DNA of 64,000 bases from Sutcliffiella rhizosphaerae (GTDB lineage: Bacteria > Bacillota > Bacilli > Bacillales > Bacillaceae_I), in assembly GCF_917563925.1 (NCBI RefSeq), contig NZ_CAKJTJ010000001.1, positions 342,332 to 406,331 on the forward strand, written 5' to 3'. The translations under genes and the position numbers were made by a program. This document shows positions 26,409 to 35,834 of the stretch, piece by piece; position 1 is the first letter of the stretch; each line of letters opens with the position of its first letter. The notes beneath the pieces were generated by a model that was given only the letters and a program-made list of their open reading frames with translations, was not told the DNA's origin and did not search any database.

Positions 26409-29039
26409 CTATTTCGCATCGTACCAAGTGGACCCATAGGAGTAATCAACTTTAAGTGGAACCTTAAGGTCCACCGCCTGCTCCATTACTTCTGGAACGA
26501 TTTTCTTTAGCTTTTCAATTTCATCCTTTGGTGCTTCAAATACAAGTTCATCGTGAACCTGCAAAAGAAGATTTGCTTGCATGTTCTCCTCTTCTAGTTT
26601 TGCTGCCATGTCAATCATCGCTTTTTTAATGATATCTGCTGCACTCCCTTGTATTGGGGTATTCATCGCTGTACGTTCAGCAAAGCTGCGCAGATTGAAA
26701 TTACTGCTTGTAATTTCAGGAAGGTATCTGCGACGGTGCAGAAGAGTTGTCACATATCCCTTGTCCTTTGCATCCATCACACTCTCTTCCATATAAGCTT
26801 TTACTCCTGGAAAACTTTCTAAATATCTATCTATAAACGTCTTCGCATCTTTTCTGGTTATCCCTAGACTTTGTGATAATCCATAATCACTGATACCGTA
26901 TACTATTCCAAAGTTAACAGCCTTTGCTTGGCGTCTCATATTAGAAGTCACTTCTTCCTTTGAGACGTGGAAAACATCCATCGCAGTTTTCGTATGAATG
27001 TCTGCATTTTCATTAAATGCCTCGATTAGCTTTTCATCATTTGCAATATGGGCCAAGACTCTAAGTTCGATTTGAGAATAATCGGCTGCAAAAATAATCC
27101 AGTCTTCTTTTGAAGGGATGAACGCTTCTCTAATTTTGCGGCCTTCCTCTAAGCGGATAGGAATATTCTGAAGGTTAGGATCAATTGAACTCAGCCTTCC
27201 AGTTTGCGTTAAAGCTTGATTAAATCGAGTATGAATTTTATTTGTATCCCTATGGATTACTTTTAGCAAACCTTCAATGTAGGTTGACTTTAGTTTACCT
27301 AATTGACGATAATGGAGAATTTGTTGGATAATTTCATGCTTTTCTGCAAGCTTCTCCAAAACATCTGCTGACGTAGAATAGCCTGTTTTTGTTTTTTTAA
27401 CTGTTGGCAGCCCTAATTTTTCAAAAAGTATAACACCAAGTTGCTTAGGTGAATTGATATTAAACGTTTCTCCAGCAAGTTCATAAATTTTTTCTTCAAT
27501 CTTCACTAGCTTATTAGATAGGTCCTCTCCCATGTCCTCTAGGCGGTTTCTATCTACTTGAATCCCTAAAGCTTCCATCTCAGTAAGCACTAACGAAAGC
27601 GGCATTTCTAGTTCTTCAAACAATTTCAACTGTTCATTGTCTTTTAATTCATGGATAAAGGATTCTTTCATTTCCTGCATGGCAAAGGTTTTACGAACAA
27701 GATGCTTGGCCACTATTTCTTGATCCGGAATGGAACGTTTTGCCCCTTTTCCATAAACAGCTTCATCTGTTTCTATTTGAAAGTATCCTTTTTTCCTTGC
27801 GATTTCTGCCAAGTCCGTCGAGGTTTCTGACGGATTTACAATATAAGAAGCGATGATAAAATCAAAATCAATACCATTTAGTTCGATTCCCTGCCATTTT
27901 AATGCTACAATTGCCCGTTTCGCATCAAAGACCGACTTCTTTTTCGTTAAATCAGAAGCAAATGCAGCAAATTGGTCTGATTTCAATGCAGCCTCTGTTG
28001 GAATAAAATAATTTCCTTTTTCATTTACAAGGGCAATCCCTTGAATTTCAGCTTTGTGATAGTTTTCATCAAGGACTTCCACCATTAGGAAATTATCATT
28101 AGCAAAATGCTCTTCCTTAATTTCCTCTAGCACTTCAAAGGAAATCTCTTCTAAATCCTCTGTCACGTCTTCTCCACTTTCCCCTAGCTTGTCCAATAAG
28201 GAGTTAAAGCTGAGCTCTTTAAAAATCGCTATTACATTCTTCGTATCATACCCTTCATACAATAAATCAGAGACAGTAACTTCAATTGGAGCTTCTGTCA
28301 TGATGGTGGCAAGATCTTTACTCATAATCGCCTGCTCTTTATTCTCTTCAAGCTTTTCTTTGAGTTTTTTGCCGCTGACCTTGTCAATCGATTCTAAAAG
28401 GGTTTCAATCGTTCCAAATTCTTTCAATAGTTTGATTGCGGTCTTTTCTCCAACTCCTGGTACACCTGGGATATTATCTGAAGAATCCCCCATAAGCCCT
28501 TTCATATCAATAATTTGATTAACGTTTAAACCATATTTTTCTTCAATGAAAGCTGGAGTATACGAATCTACATCTGTAATCCCTTTCTTAGTAATATCTA
28601 CAGTGATTTTTTCGGTTGCAAGCTGCGTCAAATCCTTGTCACCAGAGATGACCTTCACTTCAAAATCTTCTTTTGCAGCTTGTCTAGCAAGAGTTCCAAT
28701 AATATCATCCGCTTCATAATTCTCCAGCTCATACCTCTTAATATTAAAAGCATCCAACAGCTCGCGCAGGAAGGAGAATTGCTCAGAAAGTTCAGGTGGT
28801 GTCTTTTGTCTGCCACCTTTGTATTCACCATATGTTTTATGTCTAAATGTTGTTTTTCCTGCATCAAAGGCTACTAGCATATGGGTTGGCTGTTCTTCCT
28901 CTAGAATGCGCATAAGTATCATAGTAAAGCCGTATATGGCATTTGTATGTATTCCTTTTTCATTGCTTAGTAGGGGTAGTGCAAAGAATGCTCTGTATGC
29001 TATTGAATTACCGTCAATTAATACTAATTTATTTGCCAC
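26409..29039 (-). CDS. polA: DNA polymerase I
   Basis: An 876-residue repair and Okazaki-fragment polymerase. The domain order is 5'-3' exonuclease (about 1-290, DAGKTTFRHK, YEADDIIGTLA), an exonuclease-like domain (about 300-465) apparently lacking canonical proofreading residues as in other Bacillus Pol I, and the family A polymerase: motif A DYSQIELRVLAHIA, motif B RRQAKAVNFGIVYG, motif C LQVHDELVFEAP. It heads the polA-mutM-ytaF direction. Confidence 0.98.
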   Translation of the reverse strand: MANKLVLIDGNSIAYRAFFALPLLSNEKGIHTNAIYGFTMILMRILEEEQPTHMLVAFDAGKTTFRHKTYGEYKGGRQKTPPELSEQFSFLRELLDAFNIKRYELENYEADDIIGTLARQAAKEDFEVKVISGDKDLTQLATEKITVDITKKGITDVDSYTPAFIEEKYGLNVNQIIDMKGLMGDSSDNIPGVPGVGEKTAIKLLKEFGTIETLLESIDKVSGKKLKEKLEENKEQAIMSKDLATIMTEAPIEVTVSDLLYEGYDTKNVIAIFKELSFNSLLDKLGESGEDVTEDLEEISFEVLEEIKEEHFANDNFLMVEVLDENYHKAEIQGIALVNEKGNYFIPTEAALKSDQFAAFASDLTKKKSVFDAKRAIVALKWQGIELNGIDFDFIIASYIVNPSETSTDLAEIARKKGYFQIETDEAVYGKGAKRSIPDQEIVAKHLVRKTFAMQEMKESFIHELKDNEQLKLFEELEMPLSLVLTEMEALGIQVDRNRLEDMGEDLSNKLVKIEEKIYELAGETFNINSPKQLGVILFEKLGLPTVKKTKTGYSTSADVLEKLAEKHEIIQQILHYRQLGKLKSTYIEGLLKVIHRDTNKIHTRFNQALTQTGRLSSIDPNLQNIPIRLEEGRKIREAFIPSKEDWIIFAADYSQIELRVLAHIANDEKLIEAFNENADIHTKTAMDVFHVSKEEVTSNMRRQAKAVNFGIVYGISDYGLSQSLGITRKDAKTFIDRYLESFPGVKAYMEESVMDAKDKGYVTTLLHRRRYLPEITSSNFNLRSFAERTAMNTPIQGSAADIIKKAMIDMAAKLEEENMQANLLLQVHDELVFEAPKDEIEKLKKIVPEVMEQAVDLKVPLKVDYSYGSTWYDAK

Positions 29040-29141
29040 AAGGTACTCCTCCTTTTAAAATACATTTTTTAATTTCTATCCGTTTTTAGAATATGTGCTA
29101 GGAGCTTTACGTCTTACACTTGTATCATATTTTAATTAGGC

Positions 29142-29201
29142 AAAAAAGCCACAGTCGTACTTCTATTCTATCATGGATAGGAATAGAAATAAAAACTGTG
29201 G
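29142..29201 (-). terminator. hflKC terminator
   Basis: On the minus strand CCACAG and CTGTGG close a long stem-loop with an inner TTCTATTC/GAATAGAA pairing, followed by CTTTTTT. Confidence 0.8.
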
Positions 29202-29221
29202 ATTTAGTAAAGAAGTGGTTA

Positions 29222-30145
29222 TTACAAACCACCCATTAAGAGCTTTGCATATTCAGAATCTGATGGAAGTATGATAACTGTTTCTCCATCAATGGTCTTC
29301 TTATAAGATTCAAGTGTACGATATAGCTCATAAAAGCCTGCATCCTTTGAAAAAGCGTCATTATATATTTTTGCCGCTTCCCCTTCACCCTGTCCTCTAA
29401 TCGTGTCTGCATCAGCTTCTGCTTTTGCAAGCATTTCTCTTACTGTACGATCGGTTTCTGACATAATTTTATTCTTTTTAGCATCTCCCCGTGACAAGTA
29501 ATCTTGTGCAGTTGTTTGTCGTTCGGAGATCATACGAGTAAATACTGATTGTTCATTCTCTGGAGGAAGGTCTGTTCTTCTAATCCTAACATCTGTCACA
29601 TCTACACCATACCCCTCCATTAACGTATTTACCCTTTCTGTTACTTGATCATTTAAACTACCTCTGGAAGACTTTTCATCATTAATAATATCTTCATAAT
29701 TTAATTGACCTAGCTCGCTTCTAACAACTGAGAAAACAAACTCTGACATTTTTGTCTCCGCATTCACAAGACTTGCCAGTGTGCTTATCATTAGTTCCGG
29801 GTCAGTTACTCTCCAGACAACATAGTTATCTATTAGCATACGTTTTTTATCACGAGTATTAATTTCTGAACCCGCTTCATCATAAAGCATTTGGTATTTA
29901 GGAACGGTTGTAACAGTTTGAATAAATGGAGTTTTAAATTTTAGACCAGGTTCATCTATAATTTTCACAACTTCCCCGAACTGCCTAACAACCTTATACT
30001 CTCCTTCTTTTACAACAAAAACATTTGCGAGAACAACTCCAAAAATAATTAGTAGGACAACTGCCATTAACCCCCCACGAATAATGGTTTTCCATTTCAA
30101 ATCAGGTTTTTTATTTTCTAGATTTATGATGTTTTGATCACTCAT
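29222..30145 (-). CDS. hflC: Protease modulator HflC (SPFH family)
   Basis: The partner of HflK in a large membrane complex that modulates the FtsH protease. One N-terminal transmembrane helix (about 22-45, GGLMAVVLLIIFGVVLANVF) is followed by the SPFH/band-7 domain (EYKVVRQFGEVVKIIDEPGLKFKTPF) and a coiled coil (about 225-265). The ATG at 30145 has an upstream AAGGAAG and overlaps the hflK stop by 8 bp, indicating translational coupling. B. subtilis lacks this pair here. Confidence 0.93.
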   Translation of the reverse strand: MSDQNIINLENKKPDLKWKTIIRGGLMAVVLLIIFGVVLANVFVVKEGEYKVVRQFGEVVKIIDEPGLKFKTPFIQTVTTVPKYQMLYDEAGSEINTRDKKRMLIDNYVVWRVTDPELMISTLASLVNAETKMSEFVFSVVRSELGQLNYEDIINDEKSSRGSLNDQVTERVNTLMEGYGVDVTDVRIRRTDLPPENEQSVFTRMISERQTTAQDYLSRGDAKKNKIMSETDRTVREMLAKAEADADTIRGQGEGEAAKIYNDAFSKDAGFYELYRTLESYKKTIDGETVIILPSDSEYAKLLMGGL

Positions 30146-31106
30146 TATTCTCACTTCCTTCCGTGGTGGCTGGCGGTTTAGGTGTAGAAGACTCAGATCG
30201 AATTGGTAAGTATTTCATCGTATTGCCATCATCGTTCATAATGAAAATTTCGGCATAAGGTAATACTTCTTCCATCGTTTCTAAAATAAGACGCTTTCTC
30301 GTTAATTCTGGTGCATTAGCATACTCGGCATAGATGGAGTTGAACTTTGCAACATCTCCGCGCGCTCGTTCTGTTCTAGCTGCTTTTTCTCCTTCTGCTT
30401 TGGCCATGATCGCTGCCTTTTCTCCTTCTGCTTCATTCATTCTTTGACTTTGATATCTTTCGGCTTCGTTTGTTTTCGTAACTTCCATTTCGCGTGCATC
30501 TGTAACATCTGTAAATGCTTTACGCACTTCAGCATTTGGCAGTTCAACATCCTGCAAATTGACTGATGTAACAGAAATTCCGATGTCATACGTTTCCATT
30601 AAAGAAGTAAGAAGTTCAAATACTTCCAATTCTATTTGTCCTTTACCGGAAGTTAATGCTTCATCAATTTCAGTGCTTCCAATAATACTCCGTAATGAAG
30701 CGGAAGTTGCATTATACAGAATGTCCTGAGGGTCATTCGAATTGAATAGGTATTTCCCAGGATCACTTATTTTCCACATAACTACCATATCAGCCAATAC
30801 GATATTTTCGTCACCTGTAATCATCTTTGTATCCTTTGTAAATTCAACTATTTCGCCATCTTTTTCTTCATAGCCGAATTGAAGACTAAACGTTTCTTTC
30901 GATATTTTTTCTACTTCTTGAATTGGCCATGGCATCTTAAAGTGTAATCCTGGCTCACTGATTCCCTCTTCGACCTTACCGAAAGTCATGATAACTGCTT
31001 GTTCAGACTGATCGACTGTGTACCAGGATGTTAAGGCAACAGAACCAATCACAGCAGCTAAGATAATCAGAAATACTGCCGTATAAATTCGTTTTATACT
31101 CATCAA
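30138..31106 (-). CDS. hflK: FtsH protease activity modulator HflK (SPFH family)
   Basis: A band-7 protein with an N-terminal membrane anchor (about 8-28, VFLIILAAVIGSVALTSWY) and SPFH domain beginning DQSEQAVIMTFGKVEEGISEPGLHFKMPWPI. A charged Glu/Ala-rich coiled coil follows (about 210-265). The start is the TTG at 31106, well spaced from AAGGGGAG, or the ATG at 31103. The pair lies between polA and phoR. A membrane protein quality-control role is known for the family, mostly from proteobacteria. Confidence 0.92.
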   Translation of the reverse strand: MMSIKRIYTAVFLIILAAVIGSVALTSWYTVDQSEQAVIMTFGKVEEGISEPGLHFKMPWPIQEVEKISKETFSLQFGYEEKDGEIVEFTKDTKMITGDENIVLADMVVMWKISDPGKYLFNSNDPQDILYNATSASLRSIIGSTEIDEALTSGKGQIELEVFELLTSLMETYDIGISVTSVNLQDVELPNAEVRKAFTDVTDAREMEVTKTNEAERYQSQRMNEAEGEKAAIMAKAEGEKAARTERARGDVAKFNSIYAEYANAPELTRKRLILETMEEVLPYAEIFIMNDDGNTMKYLPIRSESSTPKPPATTEGSENNE

Positions 31107-31223
31107 GTTGTACTCTCCCCTTTTATTCTTCTCGTAAATTAATACGTGGAGATGGGGGAAAAGTTTCGTATTATTGAATAATTTGTTTTTTTATCCTTTC
31201 TAGGCATCTATCTCTAAAAACAG

Positions 31224-31255
31224 AAAAAAAAAGAGAGAGCTGGGTGGGCTCTCTC
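31224..31255 (-). terminator. phoPR terminator
   Basis: On the minus strand GAGAGAGC and GCTCTCTC pair, followed by nine T. Confidence 0.9.
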
Positions 31256-31343
31256 CTCTTCCAAAATTGGCTCCTTGGATGAAGGGGTTTTCAAGAATTA
31301 TAATAGCAAAGCTTTGTAAACGGGTAATGAAATAATTGTAAAT

Positions 31344-33113
31344 CTATTGTAAATGTTTGTTTTCTTTTGACAATTTAACCGTAAAAGTTGTTCCTTTATT
31401 TAATTTGCTATCTACGGTAATATTGCCATGATGCGCTTCCACAATATGTTTGACGATTGCGAGACCTAATCCAGTTCCACCGGAATTTCTACTTCTCGCT
31501 TTGTCTACCCTGTAAAACCTTTCAAATATCCTTGGAATTTCTTCTTGTTCTATTCCAATCCCGGTATCAGCAACACTAATATTTACATTCTCCCCAACAT
31601 CCATCACTTTCACTGTTACGTTTCCACCACTTGGGGTGTAAGAAAGGGCATTATTAATAAGATTAATAAATACTTGTTTAATTCTCTCTGCATCTACAAA
31701 TAGAAACAATTCATTGGAAGGTTTAAAAAATATCAGTTCAATATCTTTTTCCTTTGCTTTACCATCAAGGATAAAGATAATTTCTTCTAGCACGGCTATA
31801 ATGTCAATGTAGCTCGGCAATAACTTAAACCCTTGTTTCTCTAACTTCGATAGATCTAATAAGTCCTCAATTAACACTTGAAGCCTATCGCTTTCTTTTA
31901 ATATGATGGAAAGAAAGTACTCTAGTGTTTCCTTGTCATTCATTGCTCCATCTAATAACGTTTCTGAAAATCCTTTAATGGACGTAATAGGTGTTTTCAG
32001 TTCATGTGATACATTGGCAACAAAGTCTTTTCGCATCTGCTCCAGCTTTTTTAACTCTGTAATATCATGAAAAACGAGTGCAATACCTTTCCATTCATCA
32101 TTGATACTTATGATTGGTGCACCATATACATCAAAGTGCCTCCGTTCTATTTGGAGTGGTAGAAGCAACTGTTTTCGGACATTAACCTCTGTCATAAAGA
32201 TCTCTTCAATTAATGTAACTACTTCCTTATGTTCGATTGCTTCATAATAAAGACGATATAAATATTCAGTCGGATCTGCATGAAAGGTATCCTTATATGC
32301 CTTATTTATTAAATTGACATACCCACGTCCATCAATTAATATAATCCCACTTCCCATGCTTTCAATGAGAGTCCGCAATCTATCCTGCTGCATTTCTTGT
32401 GCCTTTGACATATCTTGAAGGTTTCTTGCTAAAATGTTGATGGATTGACTTAGCATTCCCGTTTCATCCACATGTTCTTCAAACGTTCTTGCCTTATAAT
32501 TTCCTTTTGCCAGTTCCATCGCCACTTTAGTTGCAGATTCAATCGGACGGGTGTACCTGGAAGTAATTTTAACTCCAAGTAGTAAAATAACCACAAAAGC
32601 TGCCCCTAAACTTGCAATAAGTAACCCCCAAATTTGTTGATTTACATTTTGGAGAGAACCAATCGGCGTACTTAGCATGATATAACCATCCCGATTTCCG
32701 TTACGGTTAAGTACACTGCCGTAGTAAAACATCTCTTCATCTTGCTCATAGAAAATTCGATCACGTGCTTTATTTTTCTGAACGGCCTCCCCAATCGTAT
32801 GCTGAAGAGATCCTTCACTAGAAAAAGTTGGTCCGGCTGTGCTATAAAGAACATTTCCATCAATATCTGTAATGCTAATTCGTGCTGAAAGTGTCTTACT
32901 TATCTCTTCAAGTTTTACTTGCAATTCAGGTGATAATCGATTTTCCTCTTCCACAAGCATCGTCACTAAATTAGTCTCTTTTATGAGCCTTTGATTAAAT
33001 GTGTTCAAATAGAACGATTTAAAAAGCTGCCCAAGCAATATCCCCAGTCCGACCAGCACGACAATGATAAGTGTTACGAGTGCAAATAAAAGACGTGATC
33101 GAAATCTATTCAT
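31344..33113 (-). CDS. phoR: Phosphate sensor histidine kinase PhoR
   Basis: A membrane kinase (589 aa) responding to phosphate limitation through wall-precursor signals. The order is an N-terminal helix (about 5-30), extracytoplasmic PAS-like region, second membrane helix (about 160-185), HAMP (SRYTRPIESATKVAMELAKGN), PAS (about 245-345), HisKA with the phospho-acceptor His in FVANVSHELKTPITSIKGF, and HATPase (NNALSYTPSG, DTGIGI, GGTGLGLAIVKHI). The start overlaps the phoP stop by 8 bp. Confidence 0.95.
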   Translation of the reverse strand: MNRFRSRLLFALVTLIIVVLVGLGILLGQLFKSFYLNTFNQRLIKETNLVTMLVEEENRLSPELQVKLEEISKTLSARISITDIDGNVLYSTAGPTFSSEGSLQHTIGEAVQKNKARDRIFYEQDEEMFYYGSVLNRNGNRDGYIMLSTPIGSLQNVNQQIWGLLIASLGAAFVVILLLGVKITSRYTRPIESATKVAMELAKGNYKARTFEEHVDETGMLSQSINILARNLQDMSKAQEMQQDRLRTLIESMGSGIILIDGRGYVNLINKAYKDTFHADPTEYLYRLYYEAIEHKEVVTLIEEIFMTEVNVRKQLLLPLQIERRHFDVYGAPIISINDEWKGIALVFHDITELKKLEQMRKDFVANVSHELKTPITSIKGFSETLLDGAMNDKETLEYFLSIILKESDRLQVLIEDLLDLSKLEKQGFKLLPSYIDIIAVLEEIIFILDGKAKEKDIELIFFKPSNELFLFVDAERIKQVFINLINNALSYTPSGGNVTVKVMDVGENVNISVADTGIGIEQEEIPRIFERFYRVDKARSRNSGGTGLGLAIVKHIVEAHHGNITVDSKLNKGTTFTVKLSKENKHLQ

Positions 33114-33837
33114 ACTGCTTTGGTTCCTCCAGCTTATAACCAAGGCCCCTAATTGTTTTTATATATGTAGGTTTTTTAGTATCCACTTCTATCTTTTCAC
33201 GAAGATGACTAATATGAACATCTACTATGCGCGTATCCCCTGCAAAGTCATAATTCCAAACAGCACTTAGTAGTTGGTCCCTCGTCAGCACTCTCCCTTT
33301 ATTCTTTGATAGATAGACTAAAAGTTCAAATTCCTTTGGAGTCAATTCAATCCGCTGTCCTTTAAAATATGCCTCATAATGTTCAGGCATAATCTTTACG
33401 TCTCCAATTATGATAGCATTAGATTCCTGCTCTACTTTTGGAACAACTACAGCTCCAGATTGTTGCATCTGTTGCATTCTTCTAAGGATTGCTTTTACTC
33501 TTGCCACCACTTCTCTTGGGCTAAAAGGTTTTGTCATATAATCATCTGCGCCCAATTCAAGACCCAATACTTTATCAAATTCATCATCTTTTGCAGTGAG
33601 CATTAAAATGGGCGTATGCACTTTATGTTGTCTAAGTTCCTTGCAAACCTCGATACCGTCTTTTTTAGGTAACATCAAGTCCAAAACAATCATGTCAAAA
33701 TGCTCTTCCATAGCTTTAGACAAACCGGATTCTCCATCCATGGCCACAGTTATCTCAAAGCCTGCTTGCTGCAAGTTGTATTGAAGCAAAGTTACAATGG
33801 ATTGTTCATCATCTACAATAAGTATTTTTTTACTCAT
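33106..33837 (-). CDS. phoP: Phosphate response regulator PhoP
   Basis: An OmpR-family response regulator (243 aa). The receiver domain has the acidic pocket VDDE, the phospho-acceptor Asp in IVLDLMLPKKDG and Lys in MTKPFSPREV. The C-terminal winged helix carries ELTPKEFELLVYLSKNKGRVL. It forms an operon with phoR and is expected to control the phosphate-starvation regulon. Confidence 0.96.
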   Translation of the reverse strand: MSKKILIVDDEQSIVTLLQYNLQQAGFEITVAMDGESGLSKAMEEHFDMIVLDLMLPKKDGIEVCKELRQHKVHTPILMLTAKDDEFDKVLGLELGADDYMTKPFSPREVVARVKAILRRMQQMQQSGAVVVPKVEQESNAIIIGDVKIMPEHYEAYFKGQRIELTPKEFELLVYLSKNKGRVLTRDQLLSAVWNYDFAGDTRIVDVHISHLREKIEVDTKKPTYIKTIRGLGYKLEEPKQYE

Positions 33838-33917
33838 CTATTTCCTCCACTAAAATTGTTTTGGAAAACCCATATACCCAATCGCCAATTCCTATTTTCC
33901 TATATCTTTACTTTTTC

Positions 33918-33946
33918 ATTCTACACGTAAATAATATTCATCACAA
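33918..33946 (-). promoter_or_regulatory. phoP promoter
   Basis: TTGTGA (33941-33946), 17-bp spacer, TAGAAT (33918-33923) on the minus strand, about 80 bp before the phoP ATG. Confidence 0.6.
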
Positions 33947-34150
33947 TAAATAAAAATTAGTTGAAAAAGAAGTTTATACTCTTTTCGTTCTTCCTGTTTA
34001 AATCATAGAGGGACTCTATATTACATAAGAAAATAGGATACTTAATACCAAATAGAATAACGGTAAAACAAAAAAAGTAAGTTTTTACCTATTACCTTTT
34101 TTAGTAATCAACTTCGTGCAAATAGGAGCTTAAGCTTGTCAGATTATGCT

Positions 34151-34198
34151 AAAAACAAAAACTACCCTAACAATAATAAAATTACTGTCAAGGTAGCT
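34151..34198 (-). terminator. Terminator of the MaoC-like gene
   Basis: On the minus strand GCTACC and GGTAG with an inner AGTAAT/ATTATT pairing are followed by TTTTTGTTTTT. Confidence 0.75.
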
Positions 34199-34245
34199 TT
34201 CAAGAAAAAATAATAATAGTGGTTTTGGGTTTTAAAAGAAGCGAT

Positions 34246-34722
34246 TTAAAAGTTTTCCAAAGCACTGCTTTCCATTGGTTCCAAGCGATGTGGAGGACAA
34301 ACTTTTATAGAGCCCTTTATGACCGTCTGCTTCTCTTCGTTTGTCCCATGAACGGTCATTAAAATACTATGGTTATTTGCATCTACTTCCACAACTTCAA
34401 ATAGAAATTGAACTATACCATAGTGATAAACCGGCTTTGGAAATGAAATATCCTGACTTACAATATGACTACCTGGTCCAGGCAAATATTTGGAGACGGC
34501 AGATGTAATAATTCCAGTTAACATGATACTAGGTACAATCGGTTTTTTGAAAGGTGTTTGTGATGCATAATCATGCTGAATATATAAAGGATTCGCATCA
34601 TTCGTAAGACCAAGATATAATAACAAATCTTTATCTTCAATTTTCTCTGTCAGTTCTAATTTTTCCCCTACTTGTATCTCCGCTAGCTTTCTCCCAAGCT
34701 TTCTCTTTTTACCAAGTAACAT
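34246..34722 (-). CDS. MaoC-type dehydratase domain protein
   Basis: A 158-residue hot-dog-fold protein with the MaoC/R-hydratase signature: LTNDANPLYIQHDYASQTPFKKPIVPSIM, with the catalytic Asp/Asn and a Pro-Ile-Val-Pro stretch where enoyl-CoA hydratases have the hydratase His region. I do not see the usual GxxxAHG-type His, so activity is uncertain. An (R)-specific enoyl-CoA hydratase or a related acyl-CoA-binding role is possible. A perfect cre site lies 32 bp upstream of its start. Confidence 0.78.
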   Translation of the reverse strand: MLLGKKRKLGRKLAEIQVGEKLELTEKIEDKDLLLYLGLTNDANPLYIQHDYASQTPFKKPIVPSIMLTGIITSAVSKYLPGPGSHIVSQDISFPKPVYHYGIVQFLFEVVEVDANNHSILMTVHGTNEEKQTVIKGSIKVCPPHRLEPMESSALENF

Positions 34723-34753
34723 AGAGACACCCCCTACAATGTTTAAAACAAAT

Positions 34754-34767
34754 TGAAAGCGATTACA
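34754..34767 (-). promoter_or_regulatory. CcpA cre site upstream of the MaoC-like gene
   Basis: TGAAAGCGATTACA matches the cre consensus TGWAANCGNTNWCA at every position. The site is near-palindromic, so its strand is nominal. It lies between mdh and the MaoC-like gene. Confidence 0.7.
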
Positions 34768-34776
34768 TTATTATGT

Positions 34777-34805
34777 TAAAAATCCGGGGAAAACATTCCC
34801 CGAAT
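34777..34805 (-). terminator. mdh terminator
   Basis: On the minus strand TTCGGGGAA and TTCCCCGGA pair, followed by TTTTT. Confidence 0.8.
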
Positions 34806-34817
34806 AAGATTTCATAA

Positions 34818-35756
34818 CTATGATAACACTTCCATTACACTTTTCACGGATTCTACTGATTTTGCCAACGCTGCTTTTTCATCATCAGTTAGTTCTAGTT
34901 CGATAATTTTTTCAATTCCACCGGCACCCAAAATAGTTGGGACACCAAGATAAATTCCTTCATGTCCATATTCTCCTTCAAGATATGCTATGGAAGGGAG
35001 GACACGACGGTGATCTTTAAGAATCGCCTCGACCATTTCTACTAGTGATGCAGCAGGAGCATAGTAAGCACTACCATTACCTAGTAGATTTACTATTTCT
35101 CCTCCACCTTTTCTTGTTCTTTCTACAATAGCATCTAATCGGTCTTTAGGAAGGAGTGTTTCAAGCGGAATACCACCTGCATATGAGTAACGTACAAGCG
35201 GTACCATGTCATCGCCGTGTCCGCCAAGAACAAACCCTGTGACATCTTTTACTGAAAGGTTCAGTTCTTGGGAAACGAATGTACGGAAACGAGCTGTATC
35301 CAGTACACCAGATTGACCAATAACGCGGTTTTTAGGGAATCCTGATTCTTTAAAGACCGTATATGTCATCGCATCAACAGGGTTGGTTAAAACAATGATA
35401 TAGCAATTAGGAGAATGTTTAACAATTTCTTTCGTGACGCTCTTCATGATACTTTGGTTTGTTTGTACAAGATCATCACGGCTCATGCCTGGCTTCCGAG
35501 CTATTCCAGCTGTGATGACAACAATATCAGAGTCTTTTGTATCTTCATAGTTAGAAGTTCCTGTAATGTTTGCATCAAAGCCTTGGACAGGACCTGCTTC
35601 TAACATATCTAAAGCTTTTCCCTTAGTAGGGTTTTCCATTTGTGGAATATCTACTAGTACAACATCCGCCAGTTCTTTTTGAGCAAGCAGAAATGCAGTG
35701 GTTGCTCCCGTAAACCCTCCACCAATCACAGATACCTTTTTACGTCTTATTGTCAT
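34818..35756 (-). CDS. mdh: Malate dehydrogenase
   Basis: A TCA-cycle enzyme oxidising malate to oxaloacetate with NAD (312 aa, lactate-dehydrogenase-like MDH). The N-terminal nucleotide-binding [34 protein letters not shown] with the mobile-loop arginines, NPVDAMTY, and the catalytic His in [13 protein letters not shown] are visible. It forms the citZ-icd-mdh cluster with the next two genes. Confidence 0.97.
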   Translation of the reverse strand: MTIRRKKVSVIGGGFTGATTAFLLAQKELADVVLVDIPQMENPTKGKALDMLEAGPVQGFDANITGTSNYEDTKDSDIVVITAGIARKPGMSRDDLVQTNQSIMKSVTKEIVKHSPNCYIIVLTNPVDAMTYTVFKESGFPKNRVIGQSGVLDTARFRTFVSQELNLSVKDVTGFVLGGHGDDMVPLVRYSYAGGIPLETLLPKDRLDAIVERTRKGGGEIVNLLGNGSAYYAPAASLVEMVEAILKDHRRVLPSIAYLEGEYGHEGIYLGVPTILGAGGIEKIIELELTDDEKAALAKSVESVKSVMEVLS

Positions 35757-35784
35757 GATAACTCCTCCTATTCCCTAATCTAGT

Positions 35785-35825
35785 GAAAGAGCAGTCCTTA
35801 TACTTAAATAAGCACTGCTCTTTTA
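35785..35825 (-). terminator. Hairpin between icd and mdh
   Basis: On the minus strand AAAGAGCAGT and ACTGCTCTTT form a 10-bp stem with a long loop. The T-run after it is short, so it may be a partial terminator or an mRNA-stability element within the citZ-icd-mdh unit. Confidence 0.6.
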
Positions 35826-35834
35826 CATTTATCA

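Larger units (their letters stand above)
33838..34245. other. Gene-free region upstream of phoP
   Basis: Besides the phoP promoter and the terminator of the preceding MaoC-like gene, the region is AT-rich, with no convincing ORF or structured RNA seen on either strand. Confidence 0.6.
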
